64,000 nucleotides of DNA from Hanleya hanleyi (lineage: Eukaryota; Mollusca; Polyplacophora; Lepidopleurida; Hanleyidae), in the NCBI GenBank assembly GCA_036873755.1, contig JAVTVY010033720.1:86016-150015 (forward strand), given 5' to 3'. A program made the position numbers and the translations under genes. How positions within the stretch are numbered: the stretch's first letter is position 1; every line of letters begins with the position of its first letter. Below the pieces are notes generated by a model. That model was not told where the DNA came from, ran no database searches, and saw only the letters and a program-made list of their open reading frames with translations. Shown here piece by piece: positions 26,217 through 38,391 of this stretch.

Positions 26217-27719
26217 AGAGGACATGGGGATCAGTCCGCATTGCATTCTCGAACTCCACGCGACCGGGTCAAATGTCGCCAGTGAGCCGAAAGAACATTC
26301 TCTTCTGCGCGAAACCAGTCAAATCAAATCAAATCGACTTGTTTGCCTCGGTATATCAGTAGCCTTCTTTTCCTGCAGTTGTTTCGCATCTTCATGTCGA
26401 TAGCCGTATCCGATCCATGTAGATAGGCGAGCAGTCTGAAAGTTGTTTTGACAGCTGCCATCACAGCGACATCAAAGATATCTCCTCTTTGGCGAGCTCC
26501 ATGTTTATTTTATGGACACCGATTTAGATTTGTGAGATGTGACTATGAAATATCGTCTGGAAGCTCTCGAGGAGAAATGTCACAGGCGCATCTGATTGGG
26601 TGAAGTTCCGTTCTGGTATGAGGCATTGAAACGGTCCGGGTAGTTATCTGGCAATATTTGACCGGGCACGAGCGGATAAGACAGTTCATAATTTGCAAAT
26701 GTATACTGAGTGCACATAATGTTCGCGATCATTTCTATCACCTCAAAACGAAATGTATCAAAATAGTTTCATAGACGCGGTAACAAAATGTCGATATTTT
26801 CTTTCATAACACTCGATGAACGGTAATATGCCTCTTGTGTCAACTGTGTGCTCAACAATCATAGCACTTGGTGATACATTTGCTCTTCTATGATTATTCC
26901 ACGCGAAAATCCTTTCAGGAAAGTAAAATTCCTTGTTTAGTTCGATATCATAGAATATTTTTCGTTCAAGCCTAAAAACATTACGCGCGTATATATTGTC
27001 GATCCAATTGCAGCTTGCATTGGTGTGACGTTATGTAGCCGTTATGTATCCGGCGTGTTACACTGCGTAACTTTAGCGCGAAAGCAAAATCGAATTTCGT
27101 TTGAAAAGCATATTTCCAGTACACTTTACCAAGGAACAAAAGATTATAGCAATATGAGTCCCGCCCTGTAAATATAGTGCTGCTGTCTAAAAGACAAAAC
27201 AGTTTATTTAATGGGAGTGAATCCTTAATATATTGTTAAAGATGATATAAACGTTTGCTTACGTAACATTAAGAATATAAAAAGAATGTTGGTCAGACAG
27301 CGAACTGAAAGTGTGTGCAAACACAAAGCGTTTATGTTCTAAACACAAAGTAACCTAATGGCTTGTCCCGTGGACAAGTGTATATGTATCGTCTAAAAAA
27401 TGTCAGCATTCACAATGCCACATTTGCGAACCAAAATGATGTTTTGTCTGCTGCATAGCTGGAACCAAAATTAAGAACCAAAATCCTACCTTTTTTTTTG
27501 GTAAATATATTCTATTGCCCACACGGCAAGAGGATTGGGTACAAGTTCTTGCAAATTACTAGGTCGTCTCCTGATTACAATAAGTGAAATTGCAATATAC
27601 TTTTCTTAATAAGCAAACAGTGATATAGATATGGTGTAATTCGGTGTAACAATTAGCGTTCTGAGAACCCCAACATCTCGCTTTGTGGGGTACATCTAAA
27701 TATTTGCCTGACAAAAACC
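26217..27719. other. unassigned DNA, no gene recognised
   Basis: There are short frames only and no supported element boundary. Confidence 0.4.
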
Positions 27720-28800
27720 TTATAATTGGAAAAGTACGATGTCCAAACCGCGATAATTTTGACAAAAGTTAATATTTCATGTCACAAAAAGCACATGCAC
27801 ATCCTCAGATCATATGAAACAGTGTAGCAAGTGTCAAAATCATCCAACGAAATCTGACAGCTTCAGAACAGATTCACTGTTAGCTTCATGTGCAGGTGAA
27901 CATGTACCTATATTATCATTGGCAAATTACTTAGTCGAAACCCTCAATTTGGACAAAAATTAATATTTCATCTCATAAGTAGCACACACACATCCTCTAA
28001 TCACAGGAAACATGTATACCAAGTTTAATAATCATACAATGAAACCTGACCAGTTAACTTTTCAGGACATTTTTGTCCAACAAAAAAACCCTTTATAATT
28101 GGTAAAAATTACTCATACTTGTTCAAGTTCAAAACCTTATAATTTGGACAATAATTAATATTTAATCCCATAAATAGCACGGGCACATCCTCTAATCATA
28201 AGAAACATGTGTACCAAGTTACAGAATCATCCAGAGACATCTGACAACTGCAGCAAACTTTCTTTATACACTTTTGCAAAACAAAAAGCCTTATCATTTT
28301 CCATAATTTGGAAATTAAGATTTCATCTCATAAATAGCGCAGGTACATCCTCTAATCATACGAAACATGTGTAACAAGTTCTGTAATCATCGATTGACAG
28401 CTCAAAACTGCAGCAAGCTTTCTATGTACAGGTGTTCATTTGCACTTTTGCTAAACAAAAAAAACCTTATCATTTGCCATAATTTGGACCAAAAATAATA
28501 TTTCATCTCATAAATATCACACAAAGAAACATGTGTTCCAAGTTACATAATCATCCATTGAAAGATGACGACTGCGGCAAACTTTCTATGTACAGGTGTA
28601 CATGTACACTTTTCCTAAACAAAAAAAAATGTTATTATTTCCCATAATTTGAACAAAACAGGTACATCCTCTAATCATAAGAAACATGTGTGCCAAGTTT
28701 CATAATCATCCGTCGACACCTGATAACTGCAGCAAACTTTCTATGTACAGGTATACATGTGCACGTTTGCTAAACAAAAAAACCTTATCATTAGATTTTA
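27720..28800. repeat. tandem repeat of about 160-195 bp, six diverged copies
   Basis: The block ACATCCTCTAATCATAAG, then GAAACATGTGTACCAAGTT, then CTGCAGCAAACTTTCTATG, recurs. Anchors lie near 27802, 27990, 28185, 28344 and 28662, and one copy near 28520 has lost the first block. Copies vary by indels. Confidence 0.88.
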
Positions 28801-28874
28801 ACTTTGGAACACCCCTAGAATCCGCCGGGATAGTGCAATAACTGCCCCAGCCCCCCTCCCCCCAGTGGAATACC

Positions 28875-29028
28875 TACACGCTTAAAACTAAGTGTCGAAA
28901 CCTACTCGTAAAGTGTTGCAATAACCCTTTAAGTGTGTCCACAGGGACAGCACTTTAAAGTGCAGTCCCTGTGGACATACTTAAAGTGTTATTTCAACAC
29001 TTTACAACACTTTAGTTTTAAGCGTGTA
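28875..29028. mobile_element. TA-flanked palindromic MITE, copy 2
   Basis: This 154-bp copy belongs to the family seen at 2948-3112. It has the same TACACGCTTAAAACTAA ends and the CTTTAAGTGTGTCCACAGGG arm, with a shortened right arm. Confidence 0.85.
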
Positions 29029-29615
29029 CCTTCTATTTTCTATTTCTGTCTGAATTTCTCTTGATTTTTTAACATTTCCAGGTAAGGGAAGACACCGACG
29101 ACGATATTCTCTCTCTCTCACATACTTCGTAAAACGCATAAATTAATATATCTTTGAATTAATCGTATAATGAAGTGTAACTTTCTGTTTCCTTCAAGTC
29201 TATGAATGTATAATGTATAAAAATTAAATATGCTCATATATAAAAAACAACAACAAATAAATCAATAGAACAAAGGAATAGCGAATAATATACATAGTAT
29301 AATCATTACAAATAATATAACTGTGGAAAGTGCATGGGTTAAGGGTATTTGTGACATCAACAAAATATGGCAGATGTTTTATTATCTCTGTGCATTTGCT
29401 TAAAGATAAATTCATTTATTTAGGCTGAAATTATTTATTTTATAGAATTATATCCAGATGAATTGGGGAAAAATCAGTAAGAGAATTGAAGTATCGTCTA
29501 CCACATAAGGAGATAATTATTCAATTCCCTTATATTTTTTTCCAAAATCTTATGAAGATCACAATGCAATCCACGTGAAACGAAGTTTCACTTTTAGAAG
29601 GATTGTGTGAAATTG

Positions 29616-29860
29616 ACCAGATATTTTATGTATAGACGTGACGGACCCGAACATTTTGAGTCAAATTCCATTTTGACCCAAACTGTTTGGGTCGTTTTGA
29701 CCCAATTATGTTAGGCACGTCACGTCTATACCCAATCCTTGGATTGGGTCAAATTGACCAGATATTTTTTGGCGGACGTGATGGACACAAATATTTTGGG
29801 TCAAATTGCATTTTGACCCAACTATTTTGGATACGCTACGTCTATACCCAATCCCTCTGA
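29616..29860. repeat. diverged direct repeat of about 120-130 bp, TTGGGTCAAA-rich
   Basis: The segment TGACCAGATATTTT, GACGTGA.GGAC, CATTTTGACCCAA, then CGTCTATACCCAATCC, occurs twice (from about 29617 and about 29747). Each copy also contains opposite-strand TTGGGTCAA/TTGACCCAA words, so each may be a small inverted-repeat element. Confidence 0.65.
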
Positions 29861-30799
29861 CATTGTAGAAGCAAATATTCTTAAGAACCAAGATCCCAAG
29901 AGTGTATAAGGATGCAATCAAAGATATTTCACTTTCAAGACACCGCCGTTAGGATATACACGGCCAGAATATTTGGTCGCTGCAATCCCACAATATTGGG
30001 TCGATGTGTATGCGAGCAAAAGGAGCGAATATCGAAAATTGCATGGTAGGGGTAGTATATTGGGTCTAAATTCATCCCAACCGAAGAATTTGGGGTTGGA
30101 AATATTCCGACACAAGATTAATGCATCGCAGCCCATGCATGTTGACCAAATATTTTCGACCCAATAACAATTTTGGGTCTAGTCGACAAATACATCCTAT
30201 CTCTAAACCATTTCGTATCTTCGAATATCAGCTCGTATTATGTGGCCGTCTTGTGGTAAAATACCACGTCATCAAGTGACGTTACCTGCGTGAATTCGAG
30301 TTATCTCGGGTTAAAACCTAATCAAAATTACATTAATTTAACACCTTGGGCGAAAAGATATTCACAATATCTTTTAAAAGTGACAGTACTAAGGCAATCT
30401 ATATTGTTGTGTGAATCTAAAGTGACTCATTAGAAATAAGACACAAAATATAGAGAATGCGTGTAAATTAAATCTCTGATGACGAAGTCAAGCTAGAATT
30501 AACTACCAAGATATTCCACACAATGGAGTATATTTTCGCGTAAAGTCGTGGGACCAGGTTGATAGGATCATCCAGCACTCATTCATCCATACCGAGTAAA
30601 GGCGTGGACAAGTTGTCAAGTTTGGGGGGCTTCAGTTTTTCTTGATGGACGATAATGATTTCTGTATTAAACGAACACGGTCTTACAGTTAAAGGGAGAC
30701 AACTTCATATCTTTGTAACTGAATATATGACGGAGCTAGGCATACTGGCCGGGACAAGCATCTTGTGGAGTGGAATATTTATCATACCAGGCCATCAAG
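29861..30799. other. unassigned DNA, no gene recognised
   Basis: There are short frames only. A few further TTGGGTC words occur near 29996-30175. Confidence 0.4.
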
Positions 30800-30807
30800 A
30801 CGAACTT

Positions 30808-33730
30808 TGACCTTGGACCTGGAACGTTGGAGTGGATCTTGGAGATGCCTGTGGACCTTGGAAAGACTACTGAGGGAATGACGACATTGGAGACATCATC
30901 AGTAGTAAAAAAGGCGCAGAGAAAGGGCTTTTACGGACGCGCAGTGTTTGGGCGATGCGTGGTCTAAATGTGGCGTAGTGAAGCTCTCGTGGAGTAGACT
31001 ACGACTGGGTTGCTGTCCAGAGCGTGACATCTTGGTGTGGATGCAGTCGAGGAGTAGCTAAAGGGCATTTTCGACTGCGCACGGTGGATATGTGTAATTT
31101 GATTACCCTATGAAAGATACCATAGAGCAGGGTTGTGGGGGATGAACAGGCTCATGCCATAGAGTACGGTCTCCGGAACGTGGTGTGACGTCATCGGTGA
31201 CGCCATCCGTAGTAAAGAAAGTGCAGAGGAAGGGCAAATGCGCAGGGGCGTATTTGAGCGATCTGCGATCATCCTGGGTGACAGGTCCCAATGGATCGTG
31301 CAGGGTGTCGTCTTGAAACTGGTGTAGGTCACGACCAATGTGATTTTTACCAGATTTGACGTCATGGTGTGCATGTGCTGTCGCATTAGTAGAGAAAGGT
31401 CATGTTCGGATGCCCATGGGGATACGCGTACCTATATACCCTTGTGTACTGACCCATAGGGGTGGTCCTGTGGTCTGATACATTACTTTTGTGTGTCTGT
31501 GGAGTGGATATACATGTCACGTGACCAAGACGCAATCGATGATGTCAAGAGTAGTAGAGAAAGCGCAAAGTCGCTCGAACGTGCAATGGAATGGGTTAAA
31601 ATGTACACCCCTCCGCCCGATCTCCTGTGGAGAGTCTCTATATCCGTTTCATATGGTTGAAAGGAATAGGACCCAACGATAGCAAATGTTGTACAGCACT
31701 CATGGTGGCCAAGTCGACTTGCCTTTGGCTGTCCATGCCCCCGATGATGATTCGGCTACGTGGAAAATGGCGCCGGGCAGCTCACTTTTGCTTTGGTGTT
31801 TTAACCAGGATCTACGAATCCTCTGGGGCTTGACAGCCCGGTGGAGGGCGTTCACCTCGCTGTACGTTGCAGGGTTCTGAGGTATTTAATACAAATTGTC
31901 CAACACTTCGTCCAAGCGCTTCATGAAGACGACTGATGCCGGCCCTGAACCGAACCTTTATTATTAACGTCACAAGGTAATTTTTAGGTATAACTTCATT
32001 GGGTTCTAACAGTGCGACTTGCAAGGTCGCTTTGACAGACATCACCTAGGCTGACCGGTTCTCGACAAGCACATCGTCCGCATCCACAACGATCTGTTTG
32101 GAGGCGGGCCATGGATCTAGATTTCAGCTACATTGCACCGTGGATCCATTAAGCCGATCCAACTGAGCAAAGAAGGGGAATTAATTGTGACATGGGACAC
32201 TGCCAAATGACATTTTCCTGGGGATGTGTCGGGTCAGCACCCGATGTTTTCGAGGATTCCGACATCGGAGGTAAGGCTGAGAAAAGCGCGCGTGATATGC
32301 CCTGTCATCATGAAGTGGTGTGGTGCTGCACCAGTGCTCGTTAGCAGGAATGAATGGGTGAACCGAGGGTAGGATTTTTATAGCGTGAAGACCACTGCAC
32401 TGGTTTATACACATCATTGTATGGGATATACGTTTCACCCACCCGAGTGCGCATCCGACCGTAACTGAGCTTTCTGTACTACTCCCAGCTTGCGCCTGCG
32501 CATATTATATTCTACCCAACGAGAGATTCAATAGACCCGTGCGCCTATGACTATAGTGTTAATAAGGTCTTGGTAAGCATGTACCAGTGCGCAGCTGACC
32601 ATAATTGCGCTTTCCATACAACTACCTGAGTGTGCATGCGCGTATCACCACGACCCGGAGAACGTTCACCCCAATAAACTTTTAATATATTCACTTTATT
32701 TACAGTTTTTAACTATCAAAGTCAGTCATATTCCAATAGACATAAATGACTTGATTTCGAGTTGCCCAAAACACACTCTCCTGTGATACCCAATACATCA
32801 GACCTGTGCTGTGATATTTCCTCCGGAAAACTGTAGCAGATTACCGTGATTAGAGCCCCCACAACCCCATCTCTATGAGCTCGTATATTGGGGAATATAG
32901 GTACACATATCCTCAGTGTACAACCGAGCATGCCCTTTATTTACTACTCCTCGACTGCGCAAGCGCCCCATGACGTCACACTCCAGTCGTAGTCTACACC
33001 GTGAGTGCTTCAATGTGATACCCTGCACGACTCATTGGGGCTACGTATGTCCCCCAAATCGCCCAAACATGTCCCTGTGATGTCTTTCTCCACAACTCCT
33101 CGACTGCGCATTCGCACCATGACGTCACTTCAGGTGAAAAACAGCCCGGTCGTAGCATACACCACAAAAGCTTCAAGACGATTCTCCTCACGGTCCATTG
33201 GGACCCAGGATGACCCTTAAATCACCCAAATTCGCTCCTGCGCATATGCCTGTTCTCTGCGTTTTCTCTATTACGGATGACGTCACCGATGACATCATTC
33301 CATGGCCCTGAAACTATAATCTATGGCGCGTGTCTGTTCATCTGCCACAACACGGCTTCTGGGCTCGTGTATAGGGTATATAGGTATTCATATCTATATA
33401 CCCAATGTGCACCCGAACATAACATTTCTCTACTCCTCGACTGCGCCTGCGTACAATGACGTCACACTCTGGGCAGTATCTCAGTCGTAGTCTAATCCAC
33501 GAGAGTTTCAATACGAACCAAGTACGCCACATATGGACCAGGTATGACCCCTCGATCGCCAGAACACTCCACTGCGCGTCCGTAAAGGCTTCCTATGCGC
33601 TTTCTCTACTACTGCTGACGTTACCGATGACGTCATTTCCCTCAACAATCGTCTGTGGAGCCATTCCATGGTCCACATGCATCTCCCACGTCCACCCATT
33701 CATCCGATTCCAAGGTCAAAGGTTACGCCC
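30808..33730. mobile_element. large foldback element, about 2.9 kb, arms with repeated TGACGTCA
   Basis: The left arm (about 30808-31460) is the imperfect reverse complement of the right arm (about 32950-33730). Examples are TACGGACGCGCAGTG near 30932 against CACTGCGCGTCCGTA near 33569, and the TTTGACCTTGGA ends. Each arm is built from diverged units of about 200-350 bp. These contain TCGACTGCGC, GTAGTCTAC, TTTCTCTACTAC and a CRE-type TGACGTCA (31186, 31359, and several between 32969 and 33635). No transposase frame is present. Origin within known superfamilies is unclear. Confidence 0.7.
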
Positions 33731-33749
33731 CATTTCGCAAATCCTTCTC

Positions 33750-33787
33750 ACTCACTCACTCACTCACTCACTCACTCACTCACTCAC
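33750..33787. repeat. (CACT)n microsatellite
   Basis: About nine uninterrupted CACT units lie at the right edge of the foldback element. The same tetranucleotide forms SINE tails elsewhere in this window. Confidence 0.95.
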
Positions 33788-34005
33788 CCATTTCCCTTCT
33801 CTGCCTCAAATGCTGAGAGATTTCACTTTTATATACTACTGGTGTGGCGTGTCTTATTACCAGATGCTACAGTAAGTAAATGGGAAAAGATATGATATGA
33901 AAGGAAGAACACATTACCATATTCTATAGTTAATATAAGAGAAAGGATAGTATAATGAAGACACCAGATAATCGTTTCAAGTACCGGTCAAGAAACAATG
34001 GGAAA

Positions 34006-34257
34006 AATCGTCTGTCTGGGTACAACAATCATGACGTCTCTCTATGAAATTGAGCCACGGTACATGAAAAAACAGTATCGGAGTATTATATGGAGAGAAC
34101 TATAAAGTTATTTCAATATCACGGAGTGAAGATGATAGTCATTTTGTGAACGGTTAAGTTTGTTATTTACGCTGCAAAAAGAACATTTATGCAAAGTTAT
34201 CTAGTGATTTTTGACAGGCTCCAAAGTAGACGACTAATTAAAATGGACAGATTTAAG
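34006..34257 (+). mobile_element. single-arm copy of the AGTCTGTTCATTTTAATT MITE
   Basis: The segment TATATGGAGAGAACTATAAAG through CAAAGTAGACGACTAATT matches the right arm of the element at 50618-51589, with the same terminal words. The matching left arm is not seen here. Confidence 0.7.
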
Positions 34258-35250
34258 ACATACAATTTGATACCGGTACATGTATTGAACTTGCTCCGTT
34301 TTCTTCAGAGGATTTTACAACACAAATTCATATGAATGTCAAAATTCAAACGTTTGATTGTTTATTCGACCGTATGCATGTTGGACACAACTTGGCAGGT
34401 CCGCTATGTGTCAATAGAGCATGAATTCCATCTCTGATAAGCCTATCATAGGACTGTGAACGTCAGTTAATGTTATGAAGCATATTTTGTCTTAGCCTGA
34501 TACTCCAAAGATTATGATGAGAAAAGAAATATGGAACTTTTTGTGGATTCTTAATTGTTCGCCTGTTTAACAGTTCCCTCTCTCACCGCGTAAACCTCTG
34601 CGCCATGGCCTGTCAACGTGGGTTGAGGTATTCAGAATTCTGGATCAACCAGAACCGACAAGGGGGCGTTACTTTACTTGTTGACATTTTCAACGACCAT
34701 TGAAATCTGGCTGTCAAATACGCGTTCTCCAGAAGAGTTTTACGATTCAATAATCAGGGAAATTCTTTGTAGGCCTACACCAGCTCAAATTTCCGCGGCA
34801 AACTTACAACCCTAACCCGTCAGTTTCCCTTGGATATAATTAAATCACTAATTTCCAAGTTGCTCATTTGTCATCGTATAACGCCTTTATGGATCATAGT
34901 GGGTTCAGTCAATACGATGGCCAATACATATCGTACAGGTAGGCCGATATTTCTATTTGGAGTGGTGGCGTAGTAATTTTCCATTTTTCAAATTTCATTC
35001 CGATCTGAAAATTTTGAAGAACTGATAAAAAAAAGGTGAAAATCTATTTTCTTGTTTATAAAGGGAGACGGAGCAAGTAGATCTAAAGAACATAAATAAA
35101 TACAATTTTTGAGGAGTAGATCAAAAGAACATAATTAAATAATGTAGGCTATGTCATATCTAAATTGCTACCATTTTTGGGGGTTTTTTTTTTGCGTTTT
35201 TGCCTCGAACAAAGAAGGAACTTTCAACCTGAAACACGAGGAATAAGGCT
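34258..35250. other. unassigned DNA, no gene recognised
   Basis: No frame above 70 codons with recognisable content is present. Confidence 0.4.
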
Positions 35251-35259
35251 CTGTAACGC

Positions 35260-35602
35260 CGAAAATGCCATCTGGGTACCATATCCAAGCGGTAGGTACT
35301 GGGTTCAATCCCAGGCCGGGTCATACCAAAGACTTGAAAAATGGAACTTGTTGCTTCCGCGCTTACACTCAGCATTAAGAGGATAGAACTGGTTCGCTCG
35401 GTGTCAGTATAATGTGACTGAGTAGAGTGTCATGTCTGCCTACGGCATGATATTTCAGTGGGACAGCACTATAAAATGGCAGCATTAGATCTGCTCTGTT
35501 GCAACTGTAGGTACCCCCGTCCCTCCCCCTCCCTTCCCTTCCCCGTCGTGATATAGCTGAAAAAATGTTGAAAGCGACGTTAAACCCTATTCACTCACTC
35601 CA
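35260..35602 (+). mobile_element. tRNA-derived SINE, near full length
   Basis: A B box (GGGTTCAATCCCAGG) lies near 35299, followed by the body with GACAGCACTATAAAATGG and the 3' core TTGAAAGCGACGTTAAAC, and finally CACTCACTC. The A box part is poorly preserved. A shortened relative lies at 43262-43452. Confidence 0.8.
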
Positions 35603-36429
35603 ACAGTTTCAAAATGGACTTCCCAGAATTAATCGTACGGATGCCTGCAGATGATGGCAAGGGTAACCAAATGCAAAAAGAACTGACATGGTCAAAGGGA
35701 AGTAACTTCTCCTATCATTGCCATGGGATTAATAAAATGTATGACTCACAAATGGAGTGAAAGTCCGTCATGTTTGGACATAAAATTCAAGTACAATTTG
35801 TCCATCCAAAAAGGAATCCCGATTTGGATGAGATATATGCATATTTGCTTTCCTTTTTGCAGAATTGATTTTTACCTGGGGCGAATATTAACTCGTCCCA
35901 GTTTTTACCAACCGAAATGTGTGCTTTTATCATATTGATGTCCGTTATCCGTAAATTAGTACTAGCTTTTTATTCCCTATGTCTGGTCATGAATTTAGAG
36001 CTTTTCAAGTTTGCAAAATGGCGGCCTCTTTGAAAAAGAAGCGTGATAGAATGATTTTTGACAAGAAACTGCGAAATAACAGCAAATTTTGAATTTTTTA
36101 AATTTCAAATACGGGTCAGTAAATGACCTTAATTCACGATGGTAAGTGATCACTTATAGGTATGGGCTGACCGCGGGAAATCATGTGAATATGAAGTGGT
36201 GAAAGTTGGTGTCCCGGCGTTGGCGTTGAACAACAACAACAACTGAACTTCTGGATTGCAGGACAACTTCCCCACCCCCTGTTTATACAGGTTGCCCAAA
36301 ATATTCACAACTGACAGTCAACAATGTCACTGTTGTTGTCACTCGGTTGTAATGGTTTTGTGGGTTCAGCATATCACAGCTAAACAAGACAATAATTTGT
36401 AGTGTGTTCTTTTGCATAAAACTTGCATA

Positions 36430-37268
36430 CAGTGTTCGAATTTAAGAAAAAAATGAACGAGTCCGCCGGACTGGTGAGCCAAAAAGTTAACCAGTTCGCA
36501 AATATTTTTACTAGTCCGTTAATATTAAATAAAAGATGATGTGTGAACATTTGTCATCATGAATATTTTGTGCTCTGTGATGGTTGCTACTAAATAAGAA
36601 ATTAATAATTGTGCATTTCTTGAATTTCTTGAGCATGTGTGAAGATAATCACAGATGACAAACCCCGTCGGCTAGACTTTGACGGCGACTTTGACTGCAC
36701 TTGTCATCGCGATAAACACTGCTTCAACAAACCCCATTTCAAGCAAAAAAATCAGTAGATTTCTTTCGAAGTTGATGGAGAATATGTTTAAAATTGTCCT
36801 GGTAAACATGATCAGGTCCACTGAAGCGTAATCATGTTGCTGATTTCTTGATTCCCGACCTGGAATTGGGAGCTTTATTTTCTGAAAAGATCGCCAACCT
36901 GCATCGCCAACCTGCATTGCCATGCTGCATTACAGTCACACTAATACGGTATGCTGACAGTGTTCGCACCGCTTTACGGTTGTTGATGTTGTCGTAAAAC
37001 GCGACCGTGGTCGTGATTTAATTGGAATTTGCTGGATTTTTTTTTAGACTCGCACGATTTATTTAGACTCGGTCGGGTAACCGAAAACAGACATTTCATT
37101 TTTCATTCTTTACAAATTGTGCGGAGATATCCAGAGAAATAGTTTACACAATGAACTGAGAGCTTTTTTGTTGCCAGTCCGACGGACTTGTTGTTCAGTC
37201 ACTCACACCCGTCCGTTTGATTTTTAACCAGTCTCGGACTGACGGACAGGTGCCAAATTCGAACTCTG
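36430..37268. mobile_element. hAT-like nonautonomous element, 839 bp
   Basis: The left end is CAGTGTTCGAATTT and the right end AAATTCGAACTCTG, an inverted pair with the CAGnG start of hAT elements. Internal GTCCGnCGGACT and ACGGACAGG words recur. The flanking 8-mers do not match, so the insertion is old or the ends are slightly off. Confidence 0.65.
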
Positions 37269-37785
37269 GTTTTTGGATCCCTCTCTGACTCGTATACAAA
37301 AACATGCTCCCTGTGTCATTCAAAATCAATACAGACCGAATGAGCATGTGTGCCACTTTTTTCTGTACAGTGCAGTTACACCGACAGTTTACGAGGTTAC
37401 GAACTCTGACAATGAAAGAATGGTATTACTCCGAAATGTATCTACAGTACATTGCACGGGGCGGCCAAAAGTTTTGCAATATGAATTTTCGACTTGATGG
37501 CTAAATCCTACCAAATATCACAAAATTAAATCCGAGTAGGGTTTAGCTTGTTGTAGGGCTACATTTGCTAAGTTGTAAGTTTTTGAGTGATTATCCAGAT
37601 GTCGAATTCGGTCAAATTTGTCAAATTTTTTTGATCTTTCATCCGTGTTTAATAGGCACTTGAGCTCAAAAGCAGGACAAGACAAGACAAAAACTTATTA
37701 CATTGATTTGACATGATCTAGGCCAGTATTTGAAATATGCAACAATCACGATGTGTAATTGCCCAGATCAGCAGTGATCATTATG

Positions 37786-38023
37786 AGGCCATTCACAATA
37801 ATATTTTTGTTTCCAGTAACCAACTTTAGAAAATTTAGGTAGGTAGGTAGGCAGGAATTTAGTTTTTTTTATTTCTTTTATTTTTAGTGGATTTTTGACC
37901 TTCTTGTATAGTATTTCATGGATTACTGCTAAAAAAAATTGTCTATCCAAAGTTTTTTTTTTGACTGAAAAATATATGGGTAGGTAGGGTTACTGAAAAC
38001 AGAAATATTATTGTGGATGGCCT
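37786..38023. mobile_element. MITE, 238 bp, AGGCCATTCACAATAAT ends
   Basis: The left AGGCCATTCACAATAAT and right ATTATTGTGGATGGCCT are inverted repeats, and the inner GTTTCCAGTAAC/GTTACTGAAAAC also pair. The GGGTAGGTAGGGTTACT word is shared with the element ending near 48240. Confidence 0.75.
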
Positions 38024-38335
38024 GATGCTAAAGATTATACAAATAATCGGCCACATATTAACTGTAACCTCGCTCAGCCTTATCATATATGTGTACATGT
38101 AGCTTTTATAGTTTGATTGATGCAGAATTTGCTTCAATGTCTGCAGTGTTCAGGGCTTCAGAATACACCAATTTGGGCACAAATCAGTCAGATTTTCAAT
38201 GCAAGAAAAAAAATATATCTATTCTTGCTCTCTACTTTGCCTTTTGGGCACATCTTAATTTGGGAACAACGTTTCACGTTGTCTCTATGTAATATATTTT
38301 CTGTTCATTATGTACTTGTAGTACATACATGAAAT

Positions 38336-38386
38336 ATCACATACAATTTCTGAGCATCATTGATGATCAGAAATTGTATGTGATAC
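38336..38386. repeat. perfect hairpin, 19-bp arms
   Basis: TATCACATACAATTTCTGA and its exact complement surround a short, itself partly palindromic, loop. The right arm ends immediately before the hAT-type element that starts at 38392. Confidence 0.85.
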
Positions 38387-38391
38387 ATGTA

